This document shows, piece by piece, positions 11,347 to 23,066 of a DNA stretch of 64,000 nt (its first letter is position 1; each line of letters opens with the position of its first letter). The notes below the pieces were generated by a model. The model was not told where the DNA came from. It worked only from the letters and a program-made list of their open reading frames with translations, and ran no database searches. Location: assembly GCA_030180135.1 (NCBI GenBank), contig CM058230.1:11657082-11721081 (forward strand), in the 5' to 3' direction. Source of the DNA: Orychophragmus violaceus (lineage: Eukaryota > Streptophyta > Magnoliopsida > Brassicales > Brassicaceae). The position numbers and the translations under genes are program-made.

Positions 11347-11692
11347 TCAACATCAGCCAATGCACTGCACTTACACCTTCGGCTGTTCAAGCAGTTTGTG
11401 ATACTTTTCCTGCTCTTCATACGTGTTCGGGAAGACATTCGCTTGTCATGAGCGGTTGTCTGAACTTGACATCTGTACACTGTGCTTGTATTCTTCAGGC
11501 TCATCGCGCAGTTCCTCACTCAGCTCACTGAAACAGAGGAATAGAAGCTCATAATATCTCAATGAGATTAGATCTCAAACTTAAAAAAAAAAAAAAATCT
11601 GAGTTTTTTTCTTTCTACTATCTTTGAAAGATCTTTTGTATATGTTGTGGCGATGTTTATGAGTAAATTATGTAAGAAATCTTTGTTACTTA

Positions 11693-12717
11693 GGGCTCGA
11701 CTGGTTCAAACGCGGCGGTTGCGGTTGCGGTTGCGAAAGTTTGCGGAAGCGGGCGGTTGCGGTTAGTAGCGTTTGTAAATGTTTTGTATGACTGGTTTAA
11801 CAATTGGAAGTAGCTGTGTTTGCGGAATATTCTTGACTGGTTGACAAGTGGTTGCGGTTAATAGCGGTTGAATAAAAATAGTAAAGTAAAATAATGTGTT
11901 AAATCAAATCAAACTTGGGATGCTTCTCGAAAAAAAATGAATCAATTCCATTTCTCAAGAAAGTTTGATCTCAGATTCTACGTTGCCACTAAAATAAAGC
12001 TGAAGTTGGGCGATGAGTTGCAGGACAACTGTAGAGGACAAGCATATTATTTCGACCAAAATGAGTCACATGAATTAACTTTCCCAAAGACTTGTTATTG
12101 TATCAAGCATCCTCTAAACATGTTGGAGAACAAGAAACAGAGATCGAAAAAGTAATATTAAAACTGATTCTCAAAGAAAAAGTCCAAAATAGATTTTCAA
12201 AGAACTATATGAAAATTTCCAAAACACTAACATAGCTTCTTGTTAGAAAAACATCAAAAGAAAAACGTGAGAAAAAGATCCAGCCTTGTCTTCATATACG
12301 ATTCTTCTTTAACGAGCATCACATATCTCTCGCGCTATACCATCTCTAACGATTCTTCCTTTTTAAAGCTTCAAGCTTGTTCTTAATTTTATTCCAATTT
12401 AGAGTCAACGCATATTGTTTGTTTAATTCCGTGATAACGTTTTGTTTTCCTTGTTCTAACAAATTTTTGCCTTTACATTGTTATAGGTAATAATTTAAAT
12501 AGAAAATTTTAAATTTATACGTATTAAAAAAAAAAAAATTGTAAACGCAACCGCCCGCAACCGCAAACGCTTGCGAGAAGGAGCTTTTGATTTCTAGCGT
12601 TAAGGAGCGATTCCAAACGATACAAAGCGGTTGTAATGATTGTTTCTAAACGCTATCAACCGCAACCGCCCGCAAATATAGCGTTTGCGGGTGGCAGCGG
12701 GTGAACCAATCAAGCTC
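11693..12717. mobile_element. PIF/Harbinger-type non-autonomous element
   Basis: TTA duplications (11690-11692 and 12718-12720) and matching ends, GGGCTCGACTGGTTCA on the left and GAGCTTGATTGGTTCA on the right (reverse complement), define it. Next to the ends are GCGGTTGCGG-type repeats on the left and their complement CCGCAACCGC on the right, giving a long imperfect inverted repeat. A 72-codon ORF at 11937-12155 has no recognisable domain and is probably chance. Confidence 0.75.
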
Positions 12718-12881
12718 TTAGTATTGAAGGTAGAATTCCTCTTACAAAAATACTGAAGTGTAAAATTTATTTGGTTGATAAAGGTGTGGATACAATGTTA
12801 GGAACTTAGGATTGTAAATTGCAAGGATGGTAGACAAAATGGGCCTTCAATATGTATGTAAAATGATGTAATAAAAATTAA

Positions 12882-12953
12882 AGGTCCTACCGGGAGTCGA
12901 ACCCAGGTCGCTGGATTCAAAGTCCAGAGTGCTAACAACTACACCATAGAACC
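12882..12953 (-). tRNA. tRNA-Gln (anticodon TTG)
   Basis: A 72-nt cloverleaf on the minus strand: acceptor arms GGTTCTA and TAGGACC, anticodon loop CTTTGAA with anticodon TTG, T arm with GGGTTCGACTCCC. No intron. A run of five T's follows within about 10 bases, fitting a pol III terminator. The D loop reads GTTGTTAGC, where I recall GTGGTTAGC in other plant copies, so one D-loop G may be lost; function is still likely. Confidence 0.93.
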
Positions 12954-14298
12954 TTTTTGTTTATTCTCTGATACAATATTATATCTAAAACTTCCCATGT
13001 AAGTAAATAACATGATTTTCACAGCGATAATTAGCGTCTTCCATGATGATGTAACCAATGAATCCATATATTTGGTTAATTATTACAAAAATTTATTAAT
13101 TGAAGCTTTAATTTGGACTATTATTTAAAAAAAAAAAAATCTTGGAAATAGCAGGATAAACTGGGCAATGAATAATGTTTTTTTAGTCAACACATTATTT
13201 TAAGTTTTTTTTAAAACAAAGCTTTTGTCTTGTATATACTCTCAACTAAATATGCTGAACTGAAACAAAAAAAAATTGGTTTTGAGTTTAGGTTCAGTTA
13301 TGAATTCAGTTCGATTTAAGTTATTTAAAATAAATAGTTTTTGGTTCGACATTTGATTAGCTTAGATTTTTCAAAAAAATTTAAACCAAATCTATCGATA
13401 TAAACCAAACAATTAAATCAAATTCAAAAATTGGATATAAATTAATTAAAATATCTGAATTTAACCAAAATTTTTTAATTTAAATTTAACAGAAATCAAT
13501 CAAAAATTAAAAATTAAGTTTAATTCAACATGTTTTAAAATTTTGAACTACCCAAAAACTGAAGCGAAACGGTTATTTTGTTCAGTTTGGTTGAATTTTG
13601 TATAAACCAAATTAACCAAAAACCGAAATATCCGGTCCAAGTTAACCTTTTTTTGGGGCCAAAATCCAAGTTAACCAAACTACCCGATTTATATAATATG
13701 CGTTATTATAGGCTTGCTTGCATCCAGCCCATATAGTTAAGTGTTATCGCGGTGATACCGTATATACGCGGCTACCATTTGAGTTGTAATTAGCAAATTT
13801 GAAGTCAAAATTAACGAGTATAATAGCTTCAATGATTCACTTTAAGTAGTTTTTCGCGTTGGACAGTTCATTAATTGAACACTGCTTAACACTTAACAGC
13901 TTTGAATGTCAATCTCATATTTCTAATTTCGGACACTAACAAAAACCGACAGTAAGACACACTCTGTCTGTCCTAATAATCATATCCCTAATACATATAG
14001 AGCTTCATTTTCCGTACTCTTAGGTACATATGAAACTTTTTAATTGTCTCTTAAATTTATTTTCATAAAAAATAATTATCTGGAAATGTAATAAAGAAAT
14101 TGAATAGAGTAATTAAGGAAATCTTAAAATGACAACCGTGTGTTGACTCAGTTCAAGACAACTTCTACAGAACAAATCACTTGCCAAAATAGCAAAACAA
14201 AAGATCATGAATATTCCAACATATCCTATGATTCACTACTTAGAGTAGTCAACTTATAATATGTAATTCCAATCATATAATTACCAAGCACTCAGTGA
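12954..14298. other. Intergenic between tRNA-Gln and YUC11
   Basis: No gene. Positions about 13250-13690 are AT-rich and full of AACCAAA/TTTGGTT words arranged as a weak inverted repeat, as in decayed MITE-like sequence. The last 300 bases serve as YUC11 upstream sequence. Confidence 0.5.
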
Positions 14299-14306
14299 TT
14301 ATATAA
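14299..14306 (+). promoter_or_regulatory. TATA box of YUC11
   Basis: The sequence TTATATAAG lies about 80 bp before the ATG at 14384, the right spacing for a short 5' leader. A GACGTC motif follows directly. This is a positional prediction only. Confidence 0.5.
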
Positions 14307-14383
14307 GCAGACGTCAATCCAGTTTTTGACAGAGTACAGCTTTGCAATTGCGTTACACAACAACACTGACAACACCAAAAGAA

Positions 14384-15750
14384 ATGGAGAAAGCAATCAA
14401 GATTCAGGTTCTCATAATCGGCGCAGGACCAGCCGGTTTAGCCACATCAGCTTGTCTTAACCGTCTAAACATACCTAACATAGTGGTGGAAAGAGAAGAA
14501 TGCAGTGCCTCCCTCTGGAAAAGAAGGTCTTACGATTGTCTCAAGCTTCATCTCGCAAAGCAATTCTGTCAACTCCCTCACATGTCATTCCCTCCCAACA
14601 CTCCTACATTCGTCTCCAAGGCAGGTTTCAACAGTTACCTTGACGAATACGCTACACGTTTCAACATAAGCCCTAGGTACAACCGGAACGTCAAATCCGC
14701 GTATTTCAAAGAGAGCCGATGGATCGTTGAGGTGGAGAACTCAGCGTCGACGGTGGTAAAAGAAGTTTACGCAGCGCAGTATTTGGTTGTGGCGACGGGA
14801 GAGAACGCCGAAGGTGTGATTCCGAAGACTCCGGGACTTTTGGAGAGCTTTGAAGGAGAGTATTTGCACTCAAGCGAGTACAAGAACGGAGAGAAGTTCG
14901 CCGGAAAATATGTTTTAGTCGTCGGAAGTGGAAATTCCGGAATGGAGATTGCTTATGATCTGTCTAAGTGGAACGCTAAGGTCTCCATCGTTGTTCGTAG
15001 CCCGGTAAGTATAGACTACAACAAAATATGAATATTAATAAAATGGTTATAAGTTATAACAATCAAGCCGAATTATAAACACTGAATTTTTTTAAATATA
15101 TAGGTGCATGTGCTGACGAGAGAGATCGTATGGATCGGAATGTGGCTGCTCAAGTTTTTCCCGGTAAAATTAGTTGACCGTTGGTGCCTCTTACTCGCCA
15201 AGCTGAGGTTTGGGAATACTTCGAGATATGGGCTTATAAGGCCTAATGAGGGCCCATTTATGAACAAGATTATCACCGGCCGATCACCTACTATCGATGT
15301 CGGGTGCGTCGGCGAGATTAAGTCCGGCAAGATTCAGGTTGTGCCACCGATTAAGCGTATAGAAGGGAAGAGAGCTGTATTCGTCGATGGAGACACCAAA
15401 ATCGTTGACTCTATTGTCTTCGCAACTGGTTACAAAAGCAGCGTTTCAAAATGGCTTCAGGTATATTTTTACAATTTATGACAAATGTCTTCTCCGAAAA
15501 ACAGAGGAATAACAGAAATAAACTACTGTATGTTTTTGTCTTAATGGCTCAGGTCGGTGATGGAGATTTGTTCAACGAAAATGGGATGCCGAAATGCGAG
15601 TTCCCGGATCATTGGAAGGGGAAGAACGGTTTATACAGTGTTGGATTTGGGAGACAAGGCTTGGCTGGCATTTCAAGAGATGCTCTGAACATTGCTAAAG
15701 ACATTGCTTCTCTGTTTTGTCGGAGAAGAATGGACGGGCTCTCCAGTTAA
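14384..15750 (+). CDS. YUC11: YUCCA-type flavin monooxygenase (YUC11-like)
   Basis: Converts indole-3-pyruvate to indole-3-acetic acid with FAD and NADPH, the last step of the main auxin pathway. There are three exons, 14384-15004, 15104-15460 and 15553-15750, with GT-AG introns, giving 391 residues. The FAD-binding GAGPAG is at residues 13-18, the NADPH site GSGNSG at 181-186, and the FATGYKS motif is near residue 315. I took the ATG at 14384 (MEKAIKIQVLIIG), since the upstream in-frame codons have no ATG and the family starts here. There are no stops or frameshifts. Its neighbours SKP2A, the PEP-mutase-like pseudogene, SCL1 and SWEET1 keep the Arabidopsis order, which supports YUC11 rather than another YUCCA. 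The gene is probably functional. Confidence 0.95.
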
Positions 15751-16034
15751 ATCAGAGCTTTTTGAGTTTTTGTTTAAAAAAAAATTCGGACTCTTCTGTA
15801 GGTAGTTGGAATTAGCCTTATATATGCTAACAAGGAGAAAAAAACACAATATTATTGATATGATACAAACAGCTTCATAGCAAGTGAAAAACAAGATACA
15901 TTATTGATCAATCGTCTGAGAGATTTGCCCAAGGGCTTAGCTTCTGTTATAGCTAGTGTTCAATATTTTTCGAGCTCATACCATGAATCCAAGTTCACCA
16001 AACGGTTAAACTACTCGAAAGTAATCATCTTTTC

Positions 16035-19000
16035 CATATGATCTTTAGTGGTTCCCTTTTCCTTAAGTATCTTGAGGAAATCGACGAGAGCTAGAGTTGA
16101 TGCATAGAGTGAGGTAAGAGGATGAGCGATCAAATGAAAGCCCATTTCTTTAAGCTCATCAGGTGTATGCAATGGCGTCCGCCCACCTTCAAGCATATTA
16201 CATAATCTGTAACCTTTTGTGCGCTTTCCGATTTCCTTAAGCAGGCCCGGCCCAAAGTCATTTGGCGCCTAAAACGGCCCATATGATCTTTAGTGGTTCC
16301 CTTTTCCTTAAGTATCTTGAGGAAATCGACGAGAGCTAGAGTTGATGCATAGAGTGAGGTAAGAGGATGAGCGATCAAATGAAAGCCCATTTCTTTAAGC
16401 TCATCAGGTGTATGCAATGGCGTCCGCCCACCTTCAAGCATATTACATAATCTGTAACCTTTTGTGCGCTTTCCGATTTCCTTAAGCAGGCCCGACCCAA
16501 AGTCATTTGGCGCCTAAAACGGCCCATATGATCTTTAGTGGTTCCCTTTTCCTTAAGTATCTTGAGGAAATCGACGAGAGCTAGAGTTGATGCATAGAGT
16601 GAGGTAAGAGGATGAGTGATCAAATGAAAGCCCATTTCTTTAAGCTCATCAGGTGTATGCAATGGCGTCCGCCCTCCTTCAAGCATATTACATAATCTGT
16701 AACCTTTTGTGCGCTTTCCGATTTCCTTAAGCAGGCCCGGCCCAAAGTCATTTGGCGCCTAAAACGGCCCATATGATCTTTAGTGGTTCCCTTTTCCTTA
16801 AGTATCTTGAGAAAATCGACGAGAGCTAGAGTTGATGCATAGAGTGAGGTAAGAGGATGAGCGATCAAATGAAAGCCCATTTCTTTAAGCTCATCAGGTG
16901 TATGCAATGGCGTCCGCCCACCTTCAAGCATATTACATAATCTGTAACCTTTTGTGCGCTTTCCGATTTCCTTAAGCAGGCCCGGCCCAAAGTCATTTGG
17001 CGCCTAAAACGGCCCATATGATCTTTAGTGGTTCCCTTTTCCTTAAGTATCTTGAGGAAATCGACGAGAGCTAGAGTTGATGCATAGAGTGAGGTAAGAG
17101 GATGAGCGATCAAATGAAAACCCATTTCTTTAAGCTCATCAGGTGTATGCAATGGCGTCCGCCCACCTTCAAGCATATTACATAATCTGTAACCTTTTGT
17201 GCGCTTTCCGATTTCCTTAAGCAGGCCCGGCCCAAAGTCATTTGGCGCCTAAAACGGCCCATATGATCTTTAGTGGTTCCCTTTTCCTTAAGTATCTTGA
17301 GGAAATCGACGAGAGCTAGAGTTGATGCATAGAGTGAGGTAAGAGGATGAGCGATCAAATGAAAGCCCATTTCTTTAAGCTCATCAGGTGTATGCAATGG
17401 CGTCCGCCCACCTTCAAGCATATTACATAATCTGTAACCTTTTGTGCGCTTTCCGATTTCCTTAAGCAGGCCCGGCCCAAAGTCATTTGGCGCCTAAAAC
17501 GGCCCATATGATCTTTAGTGGTTCCCTTTTCCTTAAGTATCTTGAGGAAATCGACGAGAGCTAGAGTTGATGCATAGAGTGAGGTAAGAGGATGAGCGAT
17601 CAAATGAAAGCCCATTTCTTTAAGCTCATCAGGTGTATGCAATGGCGTCCGCCCACCTTCAAGCATATTACATAATCTGTAACCTTTTGTGCGCTTTCCG
17701 ATTTCCTTAAGCAGGCCCGGCCCAAAGTCATTTGGCGCCTAAAACGGCCCATATGATCTTTAGTGGTTCCCTTTTCCTTAAGTATCTTGAGGAAATCGAC
17801 GAGAGCTAGAGTTGATGCATAGAGTGAGGTAAGAGGATGAGTGATCAAATGAAAGCCCATTTCTTTAAGCTCATCAGGTGTATGCAATGGCGTCCGCCCA
17901 CCTTCAAGCATATTACATAATCTGTAACCTTTTGTGCGCTTTCCTATTTCCTTAAGCAGGCCCGGCCCAAAGTCATTTGGCGCCTAAAACGGCCCATATG
18001 ATCTTTAGTGGTTCCCTTTTCCTTAAGTATCTTGAGGAAATCGACGAGAGCTAGAGTTGATGCATAGAGTGAGGTAAGAGGATGAGCGATCAAATAAAAG
18101 CCCATTTCTTTAAGCTCATCAGGTGTATGCAATGGCGTCCGCCCACCTTCAAGCATATTACATAATCTGTAACCTTTTGTGCGCTTTCCGATTTCCTTAA
18201 GCAGGCCCGACCCAAAGTCATTTGGCGCCTAAAACGGCCCATATGATCTTTAGTGGTTCCCTTTTCCTTAAGTATCTTGAGGAAATCGACGAGAGCTAGA
18301 GTTGATGCATAGAGTGAGGTAAGAGGATGAGCGATCAAATGAAAGCCCATTTCTTTAAGCTCATCAGGTGTATGCAATGGCGTCCGCCCACCTTCAAGCA
18401 TATTACATAATCTGTAACCTTTTGTGCGCTTTCCGATTTCCTTAAGCAGGCCCGGCCCAAAGTCATTTGGCGCCTAAAACGGCCCATATGATCTTTAGTG
18501 GTTCCCTTTTCCTTAAGTATCTTGAGGAAATCGACGAGAGCTAGAGTTGATGCATAGAGTGAGGTAAGAGGATGAGTGATCAAATGAAAGCCCATTTCTT
18601 TAAGCTCATCAGGTGTATGCAATGGCGTCCGCCCACCTTCAAGCATATTACATAATCTGTAACCTTTTGTGCGCTTTCCGATTTCCTTAAGCAGGCCCGG
18701 CCCAAAGTCATTTGGCGCCTAAAACCGCCCATATGATCTTTAGTGGTTCCCTTTTCCTTAATTATCTTGAGGAAATCGACAAGAGCTAGAGTTGATGCAT
18801 AGAGTGAGGTAAGAGGATGAGCGATCTAATGAAAGCCCATTTCTTTAAGCTCATCAGGTGTATGCAATGGCGTCCGCCCACCTTCAAGCATATTACATAA
18901 TCTGTAACTTTTTGTGCGCTTTCCGATTTCCTTAAGCAGGCCCGGCCCAAAGTCATTTGGCGCCTAAAACGGCCCATATGATCTTTAGTGGTTCCCTTTT

Positions 19001-22000
19001 CCTTAAGTATCTTGAGGAAATCGGCGAGAGCTAGAGTTGATGCATAGAGTGAGGTAAGAGGATGAGCGATCAAATGAAAGCCCATTTCTTTAAGCTCATC
19101 AGGTGTATGCAATGGCGTCCGCCCACCTTCAAGCATATTACATAATCTGTAACCTTTTGTGCGCTTTCCGATTTCCTTAAGCAGGCCCGGCCCAAAGTCA
19201 TTTGGCGCCTAAAACGGCCCATATGATCTTTAGTGGTTCCTTTTTCCTTAAGTATCTTGAGGAAATCGACGAGAGCTAGAGTTGATGCATAGAGTGAGGT
19301 AAGAGGATGAGCGATCAAATGAAAGCCCATTTCTTTAAGCTCATCAGGTGTATGCAATGGCGTCCGCCCACCTTCAAGCATATTACATAATCTGTAACCT
19401 TTTGTGCGCTTTCCGATTTCCTTAAGCAGGCCCGGCCCAAAGTCATTTGGCGCCTAAAACGGCCCATATGATCTTTAGTGGTTCCCTTTTCCTTAAGTAT
19501 CTTGAGGAAATCGACGAGAGCTAGAGTTGATGCATAGAGTGAGGTAAGAGGATGAGCGATCAAATGAAAGCCCATTTCTTTAAGCTCATCAGGTGTATGC
19601 AATGGCGTCCGCCCACCTTCAAGCATATTACATAATCTGTAACCTTTTGTGCGCTTTCCGATTTCCTTAAGCAGGCCCGGCCCAAAGTCATTTGGCGCCT
19701 AAAACGGCCCATATGATCTTTAGTGGTTCCCTTTTCCTTAAGTATCTTGAGGAAATCGACGAGAGCTAGAGTTGATGCATAGAGTGAGGTAAGAGGATGA
19801 GCGATCAAATGAAAGCCCATTTCTTTAAGCTCATCAGGTGTATGCAATGGCGTCCGCCCACCTTCAAGCATATTACATAATCTGTAACCTTTTGTGCGCT
19901 TTCTGATTTCCTTAAGCAGGCCCGGCCCAAAGTCATTTGGCGCCTAAAACGGCCCATATGATCTTTAGTGGTTCCCTTTTCCTTAAGTATCTTGAGAAAA
20001 TCGACGAGAGCTAGAGTTGATGCATAGAGTGAGGTAAGAGGATGAGCGATCAAATGAAAGCCCATTTCTTTAAGCTCATCAGGTGTATGCAATGGCGTCC
20101 GCCCACCTTCAAGCATATTACATAATCTGTAACCTTTTGTGCGCTTTCCGATTTCCTTAAGCAGGCCCGGCCCAAAGTCATTTGGCGCCTAAAACGGCCC
20201 ATATGATCTTTAGTGGTTCCCTTTTCCTTAAGTATCTTGAGGAAATCGACGAGAGCTAGAGTTGATGCATAGAGTGAGGTAAGAGGATGAGCGATCAAAT
20301 GAAAGCCCATTTCTTTAAGCTCATCAGGTGTATGCAATGGCGTCCGCCCACCTTCAAGCATATTACATAATCTGTAACCTTTTGTGCGCTTTCCGATTTC
20401 CTTAAGCAGGCCCGGCCCAAAGTCATTTGGCGCCTAAAACGGCCCATATGATCTTTAGTGGTTCTCTTTTCCTTAAGTATCTTGAGGAAATCGACGAGAG
20501 CTAGAGTTGATGCATAGAGTGTGGTAAGAGGATGAGTGATCAAATGAAAGCCCATTTCTTTAAGCTCATCAGGTGTATGCAATGGCGTCCGCCCACCTTC
20601 AAGCATATTACATAATCTGTAACCTTTTGTGCGCTTTCCTATTTCCTTAAGCAGGCCCGGCCCAAAGTCATTTGGCGCCTAAAACGGCCCATATGATCTT
20701 TAGTGGTTCCCTTTTCCTTAAGTATCTTGAGGAAATCGACGAGAGCTAGAGTTGATGCATAGAGTGAGGTAAGAGGATGAGCGATCAAATGAAAGCCCAT
20801 TTCTTTAAGCTCATCAGGTGTATGCAATGGCGTCCGCCCACCTTCAAGCATATTACATAATCTGTAACCTTTTGTGCGCTTTCCGATTTCCTTAAGCAGG
20901 CCCGGCCCAAAGTCATTTGGCGCCTAAAACGGCCCATATGATCTTTAGTGGTTCCCTTTTCCTTAAGTATCTTGAGGAAATCGACGAGAGCTAGAGTTGA
21001 TGCATAGAGTGAGGTAAGAGGATGAGTGATCAAATGAAAGCCCATTTCTTTAAGCTCATCAGGTGTATGCAATGGCGTCCGCCCACCTTCAAGCATATTA
21101 CATAATCTGTAACCTTTTGTGCGCTTTCCGATTTCCTTAAGCAGGCCCGGCCCAAAGTCATTTGGCGCCTAAAACGGCCCATATGATCTTTAGTGGTTCC
21201 CTTTTCCTTAAGTATCTTGAGGAAATCGACAAGAGCTAGAGTTGATGCATAGAGTGAGGTAAGAGGATGAGCGATCAAATGAAAGCCCATTTCTTTAAGC
21301 TCATCAGGTGTATGCAATGGCGTCCGCCCACCTTCAAGCATATTACATAATCTGTAACTTTTTGTGCGCTTTCCGATTTCCTTAAGCAGGCCCGGCCCAA
21401 AGTCATTTGGCGCCTAAAACGGCCCATATGATCTTTAGTGGTTCCCTTTTCCTTAAGTATCTTGAGGAAATCGGCGAGAGCTAGAGTTGATGCATAGAGT
21501 GAGGTAAGAGGATGAGCGATCAAATGAAAGCCCATTTCTTTAAGCTCATCAGGTGTATGCAATGGCGTCCGCCCACCTTCAAGCATATTACATAATCTGT
21601 AACCTTTTGTGCGCTTTCCGATTTCCTTAAGCAGGCCCGGCCCAAAGTCATTTGGCGCCTAAAACGGCCCATATGATCTTTAGTGGTTCCTTTTTCCTTA
21701 AGTATCTTGAGGAAATCGACGAGAGCTAGAGTTGATGCATAGAGTGAGGTAAGAGGATGAGCGATCAAATGAAAGCCCATTTCTTTAAGCTCATCAGGTG
21801 TATGCAATGGCGTCCGCCCACCTTCAAGCATATTACATAATCTGTAACCTTTTGTGCGCTTTCCGATTTCCTTAAGCAGGCCCGGCCCAAAGTCATTTGG
21901 CGCCTAAAACGGCCCATATGATCTTTAGTGGTTCCCTTTTCCTTAAGTATCTTGAGGAAATCGACGAGAGCTAGAGTTGATGCATAGAGTGAGGTAAGAG

Positions 22001-22891
22001 GATGAGCGATCAAATGAAAGCCCATTTCTTTAAGCTCATCAGGTGTATGCAATGGCGTCCGCCCACCTTCAAGCATATTACATAATCTGTAACCTTTTGT
22101 GCGCTTTCCGATTTCCTTAAGCAGGCCCGGCCCAAAGTCATTTGGCGCCTAAAACGGCCCATATGATCTTTAGTGGTTCCCTTTTCCTTAAGTATCTTGA
22201 GAAAATCGACGAGAGCTAGAGTTGATGCATAGAGTGAGGTAAGAGGATGAGCGATCAAATGAAAGCCCATTTCTTTAAGCTCATCAGGTGTATGCAATGG
22301 CGTCCGCCCACCTTCAAGCATATTACATAATCTGTAACCTTTTGTGCGCTTTCCGATTTCCTTAAGCAGGCCCGGCCCAATGTCATTTGGCGCCTAAAAC
22401 GGCCCATATGATCTTTAGTGGTTCCCTTTTCCTTAAGTATCTTGAGGAAATCGACGAGAGCTAGAGTTGATGCATAGAGTGAGGTAAGAGGATGAGCGAT
22501 CAAATGAAAGCCCATTTCTTTAAGCTCATCAGGTGTATGCAATGGCGTCCGCCCACCTTCAAGCATATTACATAATCTGTAACCTTTTGTGCGCTTTCCG
22601 ATTTCCTTAAGCAGGCCCGGCCCAAAGTCATTTGGCGCCTAAAATGACCCATATGATCTTTAGTGGTTCCCTTTTCCTTAAGTATCTTGAGGAAATCGAC
22701 GAGAGCTAGAGTTGATGCATAGAGTGAGGTAAGAGGATGAGCGATCAAATGAAAGCCCATTTCTTTAAGCTCATCAGGTGTATGCAATGGCGTCCGCCCA
22801 CCTTCAAGCATATTACATAATCTGTAACCTTTTGTGCGCTTTCCGATTTCCTTAAGCAGGCCCGGCCCAAAGTCATTTGGCGCCTAAAACG
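16035..22891 (-). repeat. 245-bp satellite, 28 units, made of gene exon plus hAT MITE end
   Basis: Units start at 16035 + 245n (n = 0 to 27), each beginning CATATGATCTTTAG on the plus strand, with no length change in any unit. On the minus strand each unit holds the terminal 34 bp or so of the 22857-23066 MITE (GGCGCC...GGGCCGGGCCTG), then the exon piece from CTTAAGGAAATCGG (LKEIGKRTKGYRLCN, MLEGGRTPLHTP) to CATATG (KGTTKDHM). The first unit on the left runs into the true gene end (CATATGGAAAAG). The last unit on the right runs into the full MITE and upstream exon. Since 245 is not a multiple of 3, reading frames shift between units and no long protein results. Units differ by only a few bases each. 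Confidence 0.97.
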
Positions 22892-23066
22892 TGTCCAATA
22901 ATGATGCCCCAGAAGTAGGGGTCGAACTCCGCTCCTCAAGCTCCCTAACTAATGTCTTAAACCACTACACTAAAGAAACTTATCTATTCTTGCTGCCCTT
23001 TAATAGTTTATAATAGTTGGCGCCTAAAGCCCTTGCTTCATGGGCTTTAGGCGCGGGCCGGCCCTG
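22857..23066. mobile_element. hAT-type MITE inserted in the PEP-mutase-like exon
   Basis: It is flanked by the 8-bp duplication TCCTTAAG (22849-22856 and 23067-23074), which is exon sequence coding for LKE. The termini are CAGGCCCGGCCC (left) and CAGGGCCGGCCC (right, reverse complement), a hAT-like pattern. Inner inverted repeats GGCGCCTAAA and TTTAGGCGC lie next to the ends. The middle holds a tRNA-like stretch with pol III boxes on the minus strand: A-like TAGTGTAGTGG (22962-22972) and B-like GTTCGACCC (22919-22927). Only its left 34 bp or so was swept into the satellite array. Confidence 0.9.

Larger units (their letters stand above)
8963..11531 (+). pseudogene. SKP2A: SKP2A-like F-box/LRR gene, disrupted
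   Basis: Orthologue of an SCF ubiquitin-ligase subunit that in Arabidopsis recruits cell-cycle factors for degradation. The exons are 8963-9180, 9486-9834, 10420-10561 and 10660 onward, all with GT-AG introns and phases that join. The F-box is near residues 25-65 (IKEWKDIPVELLMRIL) and cysteine-rich leucine-rich repeats follow (LDLSKSLKLTDRSL, LNLSGCTSFSD, LNLGWCENISDDG). In the last exon the expected Trp codon after VVALAD is TGA (10686-10688), so translation stops at 245 residues. Reading past it continues well (LRSLGLYYCRNITDRAM) to 10844, where a TRIM element splits the exon. The rest of the coding sequence resumes at 11352 and ends at TGA 11529-11531. The third intron also carries a hAT MITE. 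The N-terminal 245 residues could still be made, with the F-box and about half of the LRRs. I chose A over B because the N terminus (GEASMELDQCF) fits SKP2A as I remember it. Confidence 0.9.

Noticed and set aside
11937..12155. 72-codon ORF inside the Harbinger-type element
   Set aside because: No similarity to a known family, no transposase motif, and no supporting splice or start context.
16035..22891. CRISPR-like direct repeats
   Set aside because: Units are 245 bp, contiguous and without unique spacers, in a plant nuclear genome. This is a tandem satellite.
16130..22939. A series of 103-codon minus-strand ORFs starting MLEGGRT
   Set aside because: They are the exon piece of the satellite read into the next unit in a wrong frame. 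Since 245 is not divisible by 3, they are by-products and not a gene family.
22917..22975. Possible tRNA gene on the minus strand
   Set aside because: A and B box-like motifs are present, but I could not form a proper acceptor stem and anticodon arm, and it lies inside a MITE.
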